A stretch of DNA of 64,000 nt from Hoeflea marina (lineage in GTDB: Bacteria > Pseudomonadota > Alphaproteobacteria > Rhizobiales > Rhizobiaceae): NCBI RefSeq assembly GCF_003182275.1, contig NZ_QGTR01000002.1:434001-498000 (forward strand), read 5' to 3'. The notes below the pieces were generated by a model. The model worked only from the letters and a program-made list of their open reading frames with translations. It was not told the DNA's origin and did no database searches. Shown one piece after another: positions 36,297-46,771 of the stretch. The position numbers were made by a program, and so were the translations under genes. Position 1 is the first letter of the stretch. Every line of letters starts with the position of its first letter.

Positions 36297-37829
36297 TCAG
36301 TCCATATGGGCAGCCGGAGCGCCGGCGGGAGCCGCCATCTTCGGCTTGCGCAACATCAGCGCCAGCGGGATCGCCGCCAGGGTGATCAGCATCATCAGCT
36401 TGAAATCATTGTTGTAGGAGATCATCAGCGCCTGCTGGTTGACCAGGTTGTCGAGGATCTGCCGCGTCGCCGGATTGGACGCGGCGTCGGGCAGCACCTG
36501 TCTGAGCACCGGATTGAACGGGTTGATGAACGCGCCGAGTTCGACGTGGTTGATCTGCATCGACCGCGTCAGATACATCGTCACCACCGAGATGCCGATC
36601 GAGGAGCCGAGGTTCCTGACCAGGCTGAACAGGCTGGCCGCGTCGGTGCGAAAGCTTGGCGCGAGGGTTGCGAAGGCGACCGTCGACAGCGGCACGAACA
36701 CCAGCCCGAGACCAAGCCCCTGGATGACGCCGGTCAGGATCACCGGACCCGAGTCCATCTGCGGCGAGAATCCGGTCATCATCTCGAGCGACGCGGCAGT
36801 CAGCAGCAATCCGGTGATCACCAGATAGCGAGCGTCGACCAGGCGAACCAGCCGTCCGACGATCAGCATCGACACCATGGTGCCCATGCCGCGCGGCGCC
36901 ATCACCAGGCCTGTGGTGATGGTCGAATAGCCGAACACGCGCGACAACATCGGCGGCAGCAGCGCAAGGCTGGCGAGCAGCACGATGCCGACGACGAAGA
37001 TCAGCACCAGTCCGGTGACGAAATTGCGGTCCGCGAAGATCTTCGGGTCGACGAAGGGATCCTCCGCTGTCGCCAGATGCACGCAGAAGATCCAGAAGCC
37101 GGTGATCGCAAGCGCCATCTCGATCCAGATTTCCCAAGCCGAGAACCAGTCCACTTCGCCGCCGCGATCGAGCATCAGCTGCAGCGCGCCGACGCCCAGC
37201 GAGAGCATGGCGAAGCCGAAGAAATCGAAGCGCCGGAGCCGCGTCGCGATCTTCGGCAGATAGGCTGCGCAGCCCAGGAAGGCGATGATGCCGACAGGAA
37301 GATTGATGAAGAACACCCAGCGCCAGTTGAGCGATTCGGTCAGCCATCCGCCAAGCGTCGGGCCGATGATCGGTCCGACCATGATGCCGGCGCCCCAGAT
37401 CGCCATGGCCGAGCCATGCTTTTCCTTCGGGTTGATGTCGAGCAGGAAGGTCTGCGACAGCGGCACGATGGCCGCGCCGAACAGGCCCTGCATGATGCGG
37501 AAGAAGACCATCGAATTCAGGTTGGGCGCGAGCCCGCAGGCCATCGAGAAGATGGTGAAGCCGACGATGGTGGTCAGGAACAGTTCGCGCCGGCCGATGC
37601 GATCGGCGATCCAGCCGGTCACCGGCGTCATGATGGCGGCTGCGACGATGTAGGACGTCAGCACCCAGGTGATCGTGTCCTGCGAAGCGCCGAGATCTCC
37701 GGTCATCGACGGCAGCGCCACATTGGCGATGGTGGTGTCGAGCACCTGCATGATGGTCGCCAGCATGATCGAGACCGTGATCAGGCCCCGGTGCGGCACG
37801 TCGTGGCCCGGCTCTGCTGGGTTGCTCAT
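36297..37829 (-). CDS. emrB: DHA2 family MFS drug efflux permease EmrB
   Basis: A 510-residue, 14-helix proton antiporter. Characteristic stretches are MLATIMQVLDTTIANVALPS near the start, the motif GWIADRIGRRELFL and the motif C region MQGLFGAAIVPLSQTFLLDI with GPIIGPTLGGWLTE. With EmrA it would pump hydrophobic toxicants across the inner membrane toward an outer-membrane channel. It is the last gene of marR-emrA-emrB. 125 bases containing a 14-bp inverted repeat separate it from emrA. Confidence 0.92.
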   Translation of the reverse strand: MSNPAEPGHDVPHRGLITVSIMLATIMQVLDTTIANVALPSMTGDLGASQDTITWVLTSYIVAAAIMTPVTGWIADRIGRRELFLTTIVGFTIFSMACGLAPNLNSMVFFRIMQGLFGAAIVPLSQTFLLDINPKEKHGSAMAIWGAGIMVGPIIGPTLGGWLTESLNWRWVFFINLPVGIIAFLGCAAYLPKIATRLRRFDFFGFAMLSLGVGALQLMLDRGGEVDWFSAWEIWIEMALAITGFWIFCVHLATAEDPFVDPKIFADRNFVTGLVLIFVVGIVLLASLALLPPMLSRVFGYSTITTGLVMAPRGMGTMVSMLIVGRLVRLVDARYLVITGLLLTAASLEMMTGFSPQMDSGPVILTGVIQGLGLGLVFVPLSTVAFATLAPSFRTDAASLFSLVRNLGSSIGISVVTMYLTRSMQINHVELGAFINPFNPVLRQVLPDAASNPATRQILDNLVNQQALMISYNNDFKLMMLITLAAIPLALMLRKPKMAAPAGAPAAHMD

Positions 37830-37905
37830 CGTCTGTGCTTTCGGGCGAGAGCGCTTCTGCTGTTCATCGAGCCGCAGACGCGCTCCTGGTTTTTGGTTTG
37901 TTCCC

Positions 37906-37940
37906 TATCCAGACAAAGTAAACTTCACTTTGTCTGGATA
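37906..37940. repeat. Perfect 14-bp inverted repeat between emrA and emrB
   Basis: Arms tatccagacaaagt (37906-37919) and actttgtctggata (37927-37940) with a 7-base loop. It lies 14 bases beyond the emrA stop (minus strand) and about 76 bases before emrB. No T-run follows in the direction of transcription, so it is not a standard terminator. It could be an RNA processing or partial attenuation structure, or a protein-binding palindrome. Confidence 0.75.
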
Positions 37941-37954
37941 TGCTCTGAGGCGCG

Positions 37955-39115
37955 CTACTCGGCTGCGTGGGCGCTGGTGAACAGGTCGCCGAAGCTGCGG
38001 CTTTCGCCGGTGTCGACGGTGACCGTCGCGCTCAATCCGGTGCGCGCGAGAATCCGGGCCTCGGGATTGTCGAGCTTCAGGCGCACGGGGATGCGCTGCG
38101 TGACCTTGACCCAGTTGCCGGTGGCGTTCTGCGCCGGCAACAGCGAGAACTCCGCGCCGGTCCCGGCACCGATCGAATCCACGGTGGCGTTGAAGGTCCG
38201 GTCCGGAAAGACATCGAAGACCACCTCGGCGTGCTGGTCCGGCTTCATGTGCGCGAGCTGCGGCTCCTTGAAATTGGCGTCGATCCACGGATCGGATGTC
38301 TCGACGATGGCAAACAGCGCCGTGCCCGGGGTGACATATTCGCCCGGGCGGAACGAGGAGGCCTGGTAGACCAGGCCGTCGGCGGGCGCCTGGACAGTGG
38401 CTGCCGCCAGGTCATAGGCGGCCTTGTCGCGCGCGGCCAGGGCCGCCACCACCATCGGGTGGGCATCGATGTCGCCGTCGAGGCTGCCGGCCAGCGCCGC
38501 CTGCGCGGTCGAGACCGCCTGCTGGGCTGCGATCAGGTCCTGCGCCGCCTTCTGCGCGGTATGGCGGGCGTCGTCGAGCGAGGAGGTGGTGGCGACGCCC
38601 TTGGCGGCCAGCGCCTTCTGCCGGTCGAGATTGTCCTGATAATAGGCGGCGTCGTCGGACGCGATCTGCTGCTGGGTGAGCGCCTGCTTGTAGGCGGCGC
38701 GCAATTGCACCACGTTGAGGCGCGCGCTGGCGACGGCGGCATCGGCCTGGTTGAGCGCGATCTGCAGCGGCTGCGGATCGACCTGGAACAGCACGTCGCC
38801 CTTCTTGACGGGCACGTTCTCGGCCACGTTGACGCTGACCACGCGGCCGGCGATCTCGCTGGCAATGGAAATCCGCGACAGCCTGAGATTGGCGTTCTCG
38901 GTTTCCTCGAAGCGGCCGCCGGTGAGCCACACATAGGCGCCGCCGCCGATCAGCAGCATGGGCACGAGCAGCATCAGCGCATTGCGACGGACGTTCGACT
39001 TGCGTTTGGCAGGCGCCGGCGCGGCTTCTGCAGCAGTCGCTGCGGCCGCCGGGCGCACATCCCTGGAGGCCGGCGATGCGGAATTGGCGGCGGTCAGTTT
39101 GGTCTGGGTGCTCAT
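37955..39115 (-). CDS. emrA: HlyD/EmrA family membrane fusion protein
   Basis: A 386-residue periplasmic adaptor: cytoplasmic Ala-rich N terminus, one transmembrane helix (NALMLLVPMLLIGGGAYVWL, about residues 46-65), a biotinyl-lipoyl-like half motif (GRVVSVNVAENVPVKKGDVL), a long alanine-rich coiled coil (about 110-215), and the second half APADGLVYQASSFRPGEYV. It links EmrB to an outer-membrane factor. ATG 39115 overlaps the marR stop by ATGA. The frame is open upstream to 39145 inside marR. Confidence 0.9.
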   Translation of the reverse strand: MSTQTKLTAANSASPASRDVRPAAAATAAEAAPAPAKRKSNVRRNALMLLVPMLLIGGGAYVWLTGGRFEETENANLRLSRISIASEIAGRVVSVNVAENVPVKKGDVLFQVDPQPLQIALNQADAAVASARLNVVQLRAAYKQALTQQQIASDDAAYYQDNLDRQKALAAKGVATTSSLDDARHTAQKAAQDLIAAQQAVSTAQAALAGSLDGDIDAHPMVVAALAARDKAAYDLAAATVQAPADGLVYQASSFRPGEYVTPGTALFAIVETSDPWIDANFKEPQLAHMKPDQHAEVVFDVFPDRTFNATVDSIGAGTGAEFSLLPAQNATGNWVKVTQRIPVRLKLDNPEARILARTGLSATVTVDTGESRSFGDLFTSAHAAE

Positions 39116-39588
39116 GTGTCTGCCTGAATTCGTGATGCGGAACATTCCGCCGGAGTTTCATCGGTGGCCAGGTTCTCGACGACCGTGGCGAGTGCGTTGA
39201 CCAGCGCCTGCTGCTGATCTTCATCAAGCCCGGCCATGGCCGCCTGAAAGACATCGCCGGCCATGGCCTTGATCGCCGAATAGGCGGCAAGGCTCTTGTC
39301 CGTCGGCACCACGAGCTTGACCCTGCGGTCCGTCTCGTGCGGGCAGCGGCGGACCCAGCCGGCCTGTTCCATTCTGTCGATCAGGCGCGAAACGCTGATC
39401 GGCTCGATTTCCATCAGCTCGGCAAGCCGCGCCTGGGTGGCGTTCTGCTCGCGCACGACCCGCACCAGCAGCCGCCATTGCGCCGATGACAGGCCGTGCT
39501 CCTGCCCGCGCATCTCGAAGCGCTTGCGGAGCATGCGGGCCACGTCGTGGATGAGGAAGCCGAATTGGTCGATGTTTGCCTGTTTCAT
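39112..39588 (-). CDS. MarR family transcriptional repressor
   Basis: A 158-residue winged-helix regulator: helices with IHDVARMLRKRFEMRGQEHG, a helix-turn-helix ATQARLAELMEIEPISVSRL and a wing with DRMEQAGWVRRCPHETDRRVK. First gene of the emr operon, which it presumably represses until a ligand binds. ATG 39588 was chosen because an upstream in-frame ATG at 39597 lies inside a probable -10 hexamer. No ribosome site is visible, so the mRNA may be leaderless. Its operator is probably the 18-bp palindrome at 39601-39618. Confidence 0.88.
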   Translation of the reverse strand: MKQANIDQFGFLIHDVARMLRKRFEMRGQEHGLSSAQWRLLVRVVREQNATQARLAELMEIEPISVSRLIDRMEQAGWVRRCPHETDRRVKLVVPTDKSLAAYSAIKAMAGDVFQAAMAGLDEDQQQALVNALATVVENLATDETPAECSASRIQADT

Positions 39589-39594
39589 GAGTTG

Positions 39595-39623
39595 CATATA
39601 TAATAAGCATGCTTATTAAACAA
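39595..39623 (-). promoter_or_regulatory. marR-emrAB promoter with perfect 18-bp palindromic operator
   Basis: On the minus strand a -35 like TTGTTT (complement of 39618-39623) and a -10 like TATATG (complement of 39595-39600) are 17 bases apart. The spacer is occupied by the perfect palindrome TAATAAGCATGCTTATTA (39601-39618). A MarR dimer bound there would block RNA polymerase, giving autoregulation. The predicted transcription start falls at about 39588, the chosen marR ATG. Confidence 0.7.
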
Positions 39624-39815
39624 GGGTGCGATACAATATTTTTACCGCGCGGCCAGCGGTCCGGCCTGTCGCCCGTGTCGCTGATTGCGCCTTCGTTCAC
39701 CCTGATCCTTGCCCGGATGTCGCCGCTGGACCACGCCGGGCCGCAGCAAACCGATTGATCGGCGCCCGCAAGTGTGACAACGCTTCACGATCAATCTGCG
39801 GCCCTGCGAGTACCC

Positions 39816-41432
39816 ATGGACAATCCGGATTTCATCATTGTTGGCGCCGGATCGGCAGGCTGTGTGCTGGCCGAACGGCTCTCCGCGTCGGGACGGCACA
39901 GGGTGCTGCTTCTGGAGGCCGGCGGCAGTGATCGTCGTTTCTTCGTGCAGATGCCGCTCGGCTACGGCAAGACGTTCTTCGATCCGTCGCTCAACTGGAT
40001 GTACAAGGCCGAACCCGACCCCGGCCTGGCCGGCAATGTCGACTACTGGCCGCGCGGCAAGGTGATCGGCGGCTCGTCGTCGATCAATGCCATGGTCTGG
40101 ATGCGCGGGGCGCGCGAGGATTATGACGAGTGGCGCGATGCCGGCAATCCGGGCTGGGGCTATGACGATCTGCTGCCGTCCTTCAAGGCGGTCGAAACCG
40201 CCACCATCGGCGAGGACGCCTACCGCGGTCGCAGTGGGCCCATGCATGTGGCGCAGTGCACGACCACCCTGCATCCGCTGACCCGGCTCTGGTTCAAGGC
40301 GGCCCAAGACCTCGGTCTGCCGCTCAATCCGGATTTCAACGGCGCCTCCCAGGAAGGCGTCGGCGAATTCGAATTCTCCATCCACGCCGGACGGAGGCTG
40401 TCGGCGGCGCGCGCCTTCCTGCGCCCGGCGATGAAGCGGCCGAACCTGCGGGTGATCACGGGAGCCCATGTCACCAGGCTGTTGTTTGACGGCGCGCGCG
40501 CCACCGGTGTCGAATACCGCCGCGGCGGCCGGACGGTCAGTGTCCGCGCCGGCCGTGAAGTGATTCTTTCAGGCGGTTCGGTCAATTCGCCGCAACTGCT
40601 GCAGCTCTCGGGCATCGGCCCGGCCGCGCATCTGCAGAGTCTCGGGATCCCTGTGCACACGGCCAATGACCATGTCGGCGCCAATCTGCAGGACCATGTC
40701 GGCATCAACTACACCTACCGCGCCAACCGTCCGACGCTCAATCAGGTGCTCAGGCCATGGTGGGGCAAGATGCTCGCCGGCATGCAGTATCTGGCGCTGC
40801 GCAACGGCCCGTTGTCGGCAAGCCTCAATCAGGGCGGCGGTTTCTTCCGCACCGACCCGGGCCAGGCCCGGATCAACATGCAGCTCTATTTCCAGGCGTT
40901 TTCCACCGTCATTCCGCGGGTCGGCGAGCGGCCGATCCTCAGCCCCGACCCCTGGCCGGGTTTCTCCATCGGCCTGTCCAACTGCCGGCCGAAGAGCCGC
41001 GGCGAGATCATGATCCGCTCCGCCGATCCCTTCGAGGCGCCGAAGATCGTCGCCAATGCCTTTTCGCACGAGGACGACGTCCGGGAAATGCTCGACGCGG
41101 TCAAGTTCATCCGCCGCATGGCCGCGGCCAGACCGATGGCCGAGACGATCGTCGAGGAAATCCTGCCCGGGCCGAAGGTGCTGAGCGACGAAGCCATCAT
41201 CGACGATTTCCGGCGCCGCTCGGGCACGGTCTATCATCCGGTGACCACCTGCCGCATGGGACCCGACGCCGCTTCGTCCGTGGTCGACACGCGGCTCCGG
41301 GTGCATGGCGTCGATCGGCTGCGGGTGGTGGACTGCTCGTTCTTCCCCAACATCATCACCGGCAACACCAATGCGCCCGCCATCGCCACCGCCTGGCATG
41401 CCGCGGGCCTGATCCTGTCCGACGCCAACTGA
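39816..41432 (+). CDS. GMC family FAD oxidoreductase (choline dehydrogenase-like)
   Basis: A 538-residue flavoenzyme: FAD motif FIIVGAGSAGCVLAERLS, GMC signature 1 region GKVIGGSSSINAMVWMRG, signature 2 GGSVNSPQLLQLSGIG, and the C-terminal active-site part VYHPVTTCRMG with NTNAPAIATAWHAA. Members oxidise alcohols such as choline, and the exact substrate cannot be read here; no betaine aldehyde dehydrogenase gene is adjacent. ATG 39816 is used; a GTG at 39774 is open but gives an N-terminal extension unlike the family. Convergent with xdhC, with a 3-base gap. Confidence 0.88.
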   Translation: MDNPDFIIVGAGSAGCVLAERLSASGRHRVLLLEAGGSDRRFFVQMPLGYGKTFFDPSLNWMYKAEPDPGLAGNVDYWPRGKVIGGSSSINAMVWMRGAREDYDEWRDAGNPGWGYDDLLPSFKAVETATIGEDAYRGRSGPMHVAQCTTTLHPLTRLWFKAAQDLGLPLNPDFNGASQEGVGEFEFSIHAGRRLSAARAFLRPAMKRPNLRVITGAHVTRLLFDGARATGVEYRRGGRTVSVRAGREVILSGGSVNSPQLLQLSGIGPAAHLQSLGIPVHTANDHVGANLQDHVGINYTYRANRPTLNQVLRPWWGKMLAGMQYLALRNGPLSASLNQGGGFFRTDPGQARINMQLYFQAFSTVIPRVGERPILSPDPWPGFSIGLSNCRPKSRGEIMIRSADPFEAPKIVANAFSHEDDVREMLDAVKFIRRMAAARPMAETIVEEILPGPKVLSDEAIIDDFRRRSGTVYHPVTTCRMGPDAASSVVDTRLRVHGVDRLRVVDCSFFPNIITGNTNAPAIATAWHAAGLILSDAN

Positions 41433-41435
41433 CGC

Positions 41436-42281
41436 TCAGCCGGGCACGCCGGTCGGTTTTGCGCGATAGGCCGCCAGGCTCGCCATGATTTGCGCGGCCA
41501 CGGTGGCGGCGATCACCTCCGGCCGCTTGTCGGCGATCTTCAGGCCGATCGGGCAGGTCAGCCGTTCGAGCCGCGCCGCGTTTCCGCCTTCCCGCTTGTA
41601 CTGGCTTTCGAAGGTCGCCCGCTTGGTGTCCGAGCCGATCATGCCGATCTCGGCGAGATCGTCGCGCTCGAGCGCGGCGGAGACGATGAGAAAATCCAGC
41701 GCATGATCATGGGTGAGCACAATCACCGACGAGCCCGGCGCAATATTGGCGACCAGGCTCTCGGGCAGGGGGGTGAGATGCCGCGCGGCGCCTTGCGGCG
41801 TGCGGCCCAGCTCCTCGGCACGGCTCTCGACGACGTGGGTGCGCAACGGCAACAGCGCCAGCGCGCGGACCAGCGCGCGAGAAACATGGCCGCCGCCGAA
41901 CAGCCAGACCTCCGGGTCGGCGCGGTCCTCGGCCTCGATCAGCCGTTCGACAGTCTCCGACCGGTCCGGCCCGATCCGCTCGAAGCCGAGCGTCACATGG
42001 CCGCCGCAGCACTGGCCGATCGCGGGACCGAGCGGCAGCGCCAGCGGCACGGGCTCGTGGCCCTCCAGTATCCGGCGTGCATGGGCGACAGCGTCGAGTT
42101 CCAGCCGCCCGCCGCCGATGGTGCCGAAGCTGTCCGTCCGCGACACCGCCATGAAGGCGCCCCGGTCGCGCGGCGTCGAGCCCCTGGCGATCTCCACCCG
42201 CACCAGCACTACTCCGTCATCGCCGGCGTCGGCCGCGAACCGGCGGAATGCGGCCACGCGGCGGCTCTCACTCGCCGTCAT
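41436..42281 (-). CDS. xdhC: Xanthine dehydrogenase accessory protein XdhC
   Basis: A 281-residue XdhC/CoxI protein that inserts sulfurated molybdenum cofactor into xanthine dehydrogenase. Features are VLVRVEIARGSTPRDRGAFM, GTIGGGRLELDAV, LGPAIGQCCGGHVTL with the conserved Cys pair, LFGGGHVSRALVRALALL and the C-terminal IGMIGSDTKRATF. ATG 42281 overlaps the xdhB stop by 4 bases. The upstream extension of the frame overlaps xdhB and is not protein-like. Confidence 0.93.
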   Translation of the reverse strand: MTASESRRVAAFRRFAADAGDDGVVLVRVEIARGSTPRDRGAFMAVSRTDSFGTIGGGRLELDAVAHARRILEGHEPVPLALPLGPAIGQCCGGHVTLGFERIGPDRSETVERLIEAEDRADPEVWLFGGGHVSRALVRALALLPLRTHVVESRAEELGRTPQGAARHLTPLPESLVANIAPGSSVIVLTHDHALDFLIVSAALERDDLAEIGMIGSDTKRATFESQYKREGGNAARLERLTCPIGLKIADKRPEVIAATVAAQIMASLAAYRAKPTGVPG

Positions 42282-44626
42282 GCCGCGCCCGCGGAATCCT
42301 TCAGCCGCTCGACCGCCATCAGCACCCGTTCCGGCGTCGCCGGCGCGTCGAGGCGCGGGCACTGGCGGTAGTCGTCGATCGAGGCCACCGCCATCGAGAT
42401 CGCCTCGAGCACCGAGATCGGCAGCATGAAGGGCGGCTCGCCCACCGCCTTGGAGCGGCGGATGGTCGGCTCGCGGTTCTCGGCCCAGTCGGCGAGCTTG
42501 ACGTTGAAGATCCTTGGCCGGTCGGAAGCGAGCGGGATCTTGTAGGTCGATGGTGCATGCGTGCGAAGCCGGCCCTTGTCGTCCCACCACAGTTCTTCCG
42601 TCGTCAGCCAGCCCATGCCCTGCACGAAGGCGCCCTCGACCTGGCCGATGTCGATGGCCGGGTTGAGCGACCTGCCGACATCGTGCAGCACGTCGACGCG
42701 GTCGACCTGGTATTCGCCGGTCAGCGTGTCGACCGAGACCTCCGACACCGCGGCGCCGTAAGCATAGTAATAGAACGGCCGCCCGGTGCCGCTGGCGCGG
42801 TCCCAGTGGATCTTCGGGGTCTTGTAGAAGCCCGCCGCCGACAACTGCACCCGCCCCATATAGGCCTGCTTGATGAAGCCGGCGAAGGGCAGCGAGAGGT
42901 CCCCGATATGGACATGGTTGGCCTCGAACCTTACCGCGTCCGGCGACACCCTGTACTGCTCGGCGGCGAACGCCACCAGTCGTTCCTTGATCTGCCGCGC
43001 CGCGTCCGCCGCCGCCATGGCGTTGAGGTCTGTGCCGGAGGAGGCCGCTGTGGCCGAGGTGTTGGGCACCTTGCCGGTGGTGGTCGCGGTGATGCGGATC
43101 GAATCGAAATCGACCTGGAATTCCGCGGCCAGCACCTGCGCCACCTTGGTGTTGAGCCCCTGGCCCATCTCGGTGCCGCCATGGTTGAGATGGATCGAGC
43201 CGTCCTGGTAGACATGCACCAGCGCGCCGGCCTGATTGTACCAGGTGGCGGTGAACGAGATACCGAACTTGACCGGGGTGAGCGAAATGCCGCGCCGGAT
43301 CACCGGACTCATCTCGTTGAATTCGAGGATCTCTTCGCGCCTCACCTGATAATCCGATGAGGCTTCCAGGTCCTCGACCACGCGGGCGATGATGTTGTCC
43401 TCCACCCTCTGGTGGTAGGGGGTGACGTCGCGGCCGGGGCCGGCGTAGAAATTGGCCTTGCGGATCTCCAGCGGGTCGCGGCCAAGCTTGTAGGCAATCT
43501 CCTCGATGATGCGCTCGGCGCCGACCACGCCCTGCGGTCCGCCGAAGCCGCGGAAGGCAGTGTTGGACACGGTGTTGGTCATCATCGGCTTGGAGACGAG
43601 GCGGACATCCTCATAGAAGTAGCAGTTGTCGGCGTGAAACAGCGCCCGGTCGGTCACCGGCCCGGAGAGGTCGGAAGAGAATCCGCAGCGCGCCGCGAAG
43701 GTGGCGTCGACCGCATGGATGCGCCCGTCATCGTCGTAACCGACATCATAGGCTATGTGGAAATCATGTCGTTTGCCGGTGATGATCATGTCGTCGTCGC
43801 GGTCGGGACGGATCTTGACGGCGCGGTTGAGCTTCTTGGCCGCGATAGCGGCGATCGCCGCGAACTGGTTGCCCTGGGTTTCCTTGCCGCCGAAGCCGCC
43901 GCCCATGCGCCGGACATTGACAGTCACAGCATTGGAAGCGACGCCGAGCGCGTGCGAAACCATATGCTGCACCTCGCTCGGATGCTGCGTCGAGGACCAG
44001 ACGGTGACCTCGTCGTCCTCTCCGGGAATGGCCATGGCGATGTGGCTCTCGAGATAGAAATGATCCTGGCCGCCGACCCGCATCTCGCCCTTGAGCCGGT
44101 GCTGTGCCTTGGCCAGACCCGCCGCGGCATCGCCGCGCCTGAGCGTCAGCGGCTCGGTGACCATCGGGTAGCCGGCCTCCATCGCCGCCACCACGTCCGA
44201 GACATGCGGCAGCACTTCATAGCTGATCTTCGCCAGTTGCGCCGCCCGTCGCGCCGCCTCCCGCGTTTCGCCGATGACCGCGAACAGCGGCTGGCCGTGA
44301 TACAGCGCCTCGCCGGTGGCCAGCACCGGCTCGTCATGCCGGCCGGTCGGCGAGATGTCGTTGACGCCGGGCACATCCTCGCCGGTCAGCACCAGCCGGA
44401 CGCCAGGGGCGGCGCGTACCGCGTCGAGATCCATCGAGACAATCTTGGCATGCGCGTGCGCCGACAGTCCCAGCCAGCCGTGCAGCGTGCCGGCGGGCTC
44501 GATCATGTCGTCGATATAGGGGGCATCGCCGCGCACATGCTTGTGCGCCGAATCGTGCCGGCGCGCCTCGTGGGCGCCGCCGCGGATCGCGGCGTCCGGC
44601 TGCAGGATCGGGGTCTTGGCGTCCAT
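42278..44626 (-). CDS. xdhB: Xanthine dehydrogenase molybdenum-binding subunit XdhB
   Basis: A 782-residue large subunit. Typical stretches are SAHKHVRGDAPYIDDM, the Q/G-rich cofactor loops VRRMGGGFGGKETQGNQFA and NTAFRGFGGPQGVVGAE, and the C-terminal AVGEPPFMLPISV containing the catalytic glutamate. With XdhA it oxidises hypoxanthine to xanthine and xanthine to urate. It directly abuts xdhA (stop and start one base apart) and overlaps xdhC. Confidence 0.95.
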   Translation of the reverse strand: MDAKTPILQPDAAIRGGAHEARRHDSAHKHVRGDAPYIDDMIEPAGTLHGWLGLSAHAHAKIVSMDLDAVRAAPGVRLVLTGEDVPGVNDISPTGRHDEPVLATGEALYHGQPLFAVIGETREAARRAAQLAKISYEVLPHVSDVVAAMEAGYPMVTEPLTLRRGDAAAGLAKAQHRLKGEMRVGGQDHFYLESHIAMAIPGEDDEVTVWSSTQHPSEVQHMVSHALGVASNAVTVNVRRMGGGFGGKETQGNQFAAIAAIAAKKLNRAVKIRPDRDDDMIITGKRHDFHIAYDVGYDDDGRIHAVDATFAARCGFSSDLSGPVTDRALFHADNCYFYEDVRLVSKPMMTNTVSNTAFRGFGGPQGVVGAERIIEEIAYKLGRDPLEIRKANFYAGPGRDVTPYHQRVEDNIIARVVEDLEASSDYQVRREEILEFNEMSPVIRRGISLTPVKFGISFTATWYNQAGALVHVYQDGSIHLNHGGTEMGQGLNTKVAQVLAAEFQVDFDSIRITATTTGKVPNTSATAASSGTDLNAMAAADAARQIKERLVAFAAEQYRVSPDAVRFEANHVHIGDLSLPFAGFIKQAYMGRVQLSAAGFYKTPKIHWDRASGTGRPFYYYAYGAAVSEVSVDTLTGEYQVDRVDVLHDVGRSLNPAIDIGQVEGAFVQGMGWLTTEELWWDDKGRLRTHAPSTYKIPLASDRPRIFNVKLADWAENREPTIRRSKAVGEPPFMLPISVLEAISMAVASIDDYRQCPRLDAPATPERVLMAVERLKDSAGAA

Positions 44627-46111
<1,485 letters not shown>

Positions 46112-46327
46112 GATGCCTCGGAATTTGGACCAATTGGACAAATCTAACGCAGCTGTCGCATGGGCGAAAGCCTGCAATTGGAAAGGATCTGTTTCCGGTA
46201 TTCCGGATCAATCAGCCAAAGACGGGACAGGTCGATGGCGATGGCGGGACGGACATCGGGCCGTCGCGCCATTCGTGTCCATCTGGCGCGCCACTCGAGC
46301 CGCGACGCGGCGTCGGCCGGAGGCGGC

Positions 46328-46657
46328 CTATTCGTGCAGCGTGTAGGTGCCCAGCTCGCAGAGGTTCTGCTGGCCCTCGGTCACGGTGTCGTCGTCGAAT
46401 TCGAAGCGCATGTCGTAGTCGCAGACCGTCCGTCCGTCGGCGATGGTGATGTCGATGCTCTCGCCCGGATTGAGCACCTGTTCGCCGAACACGTCCTCTT
46501 CCCAGTTCTCGGTCCCGACCGGCGAGGAGTAGAAGCGTTCGAGCACGGCGCTGGTGTTGTTGCTCAGCGTGAAGGTCAGGTCTTCCGCCTGCACGGCGGC
46601 AGACAGCGAAAACACCAGCGCAGCCGCGCCGGCGAAGGACATGAGGTGGTTTTTCAT
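46328..46657 (-). CDS. Small exported protein of unknown function
   Basis: A 109-residue protein with a signal peptide (residues 1-24, AAVQAED cleavage). The mature part FTLSNNTSAVLERFYSS, ENWEEDVFGEQVL and CDYDMRFEFDDD...C looks like a compact beta domain with two cysteines that could form a disulfide. Similar small periplasmic proteins (FxLxN.T...L..FY.SP.....WG..D.LG) recur in proteobacteria, but I know no function. It lies in the opposite direction from the MFS gene that starts at 46772. Confidence 0.75.
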   Translation of the reverse strand: MKNHLMSFAGAAALVFSLSAAVQAEDLTFTLSNNTSAVLERFYSSPVGTENWEEDVFGEQVLNPGESIDITIADGRTVCDYDMRFEFDDDTVTEGQQNLCELGTYTLHE

Positions 46658-46771
46658 GGTCGGGATCCCGCCCGGGATTGGGCCTTGGTTTCCTACCAGC
46701 CCGGCAGAATTTTGAACAGCGGGATTTCATCGCGTCTTGCTCTCGGGCGCCGCCGGGTCCAAGGCTTGCCG

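Noticed and set aside
36276-38369. A 697-codon open frame on the plus strand opposite emrB and part of emrA.
   Set aside because: Composition (His, Arg, Asp, Gln) is that of an antisense shadow, and it crosses the emrA-emrB gap and its inverted repeat without any domain.
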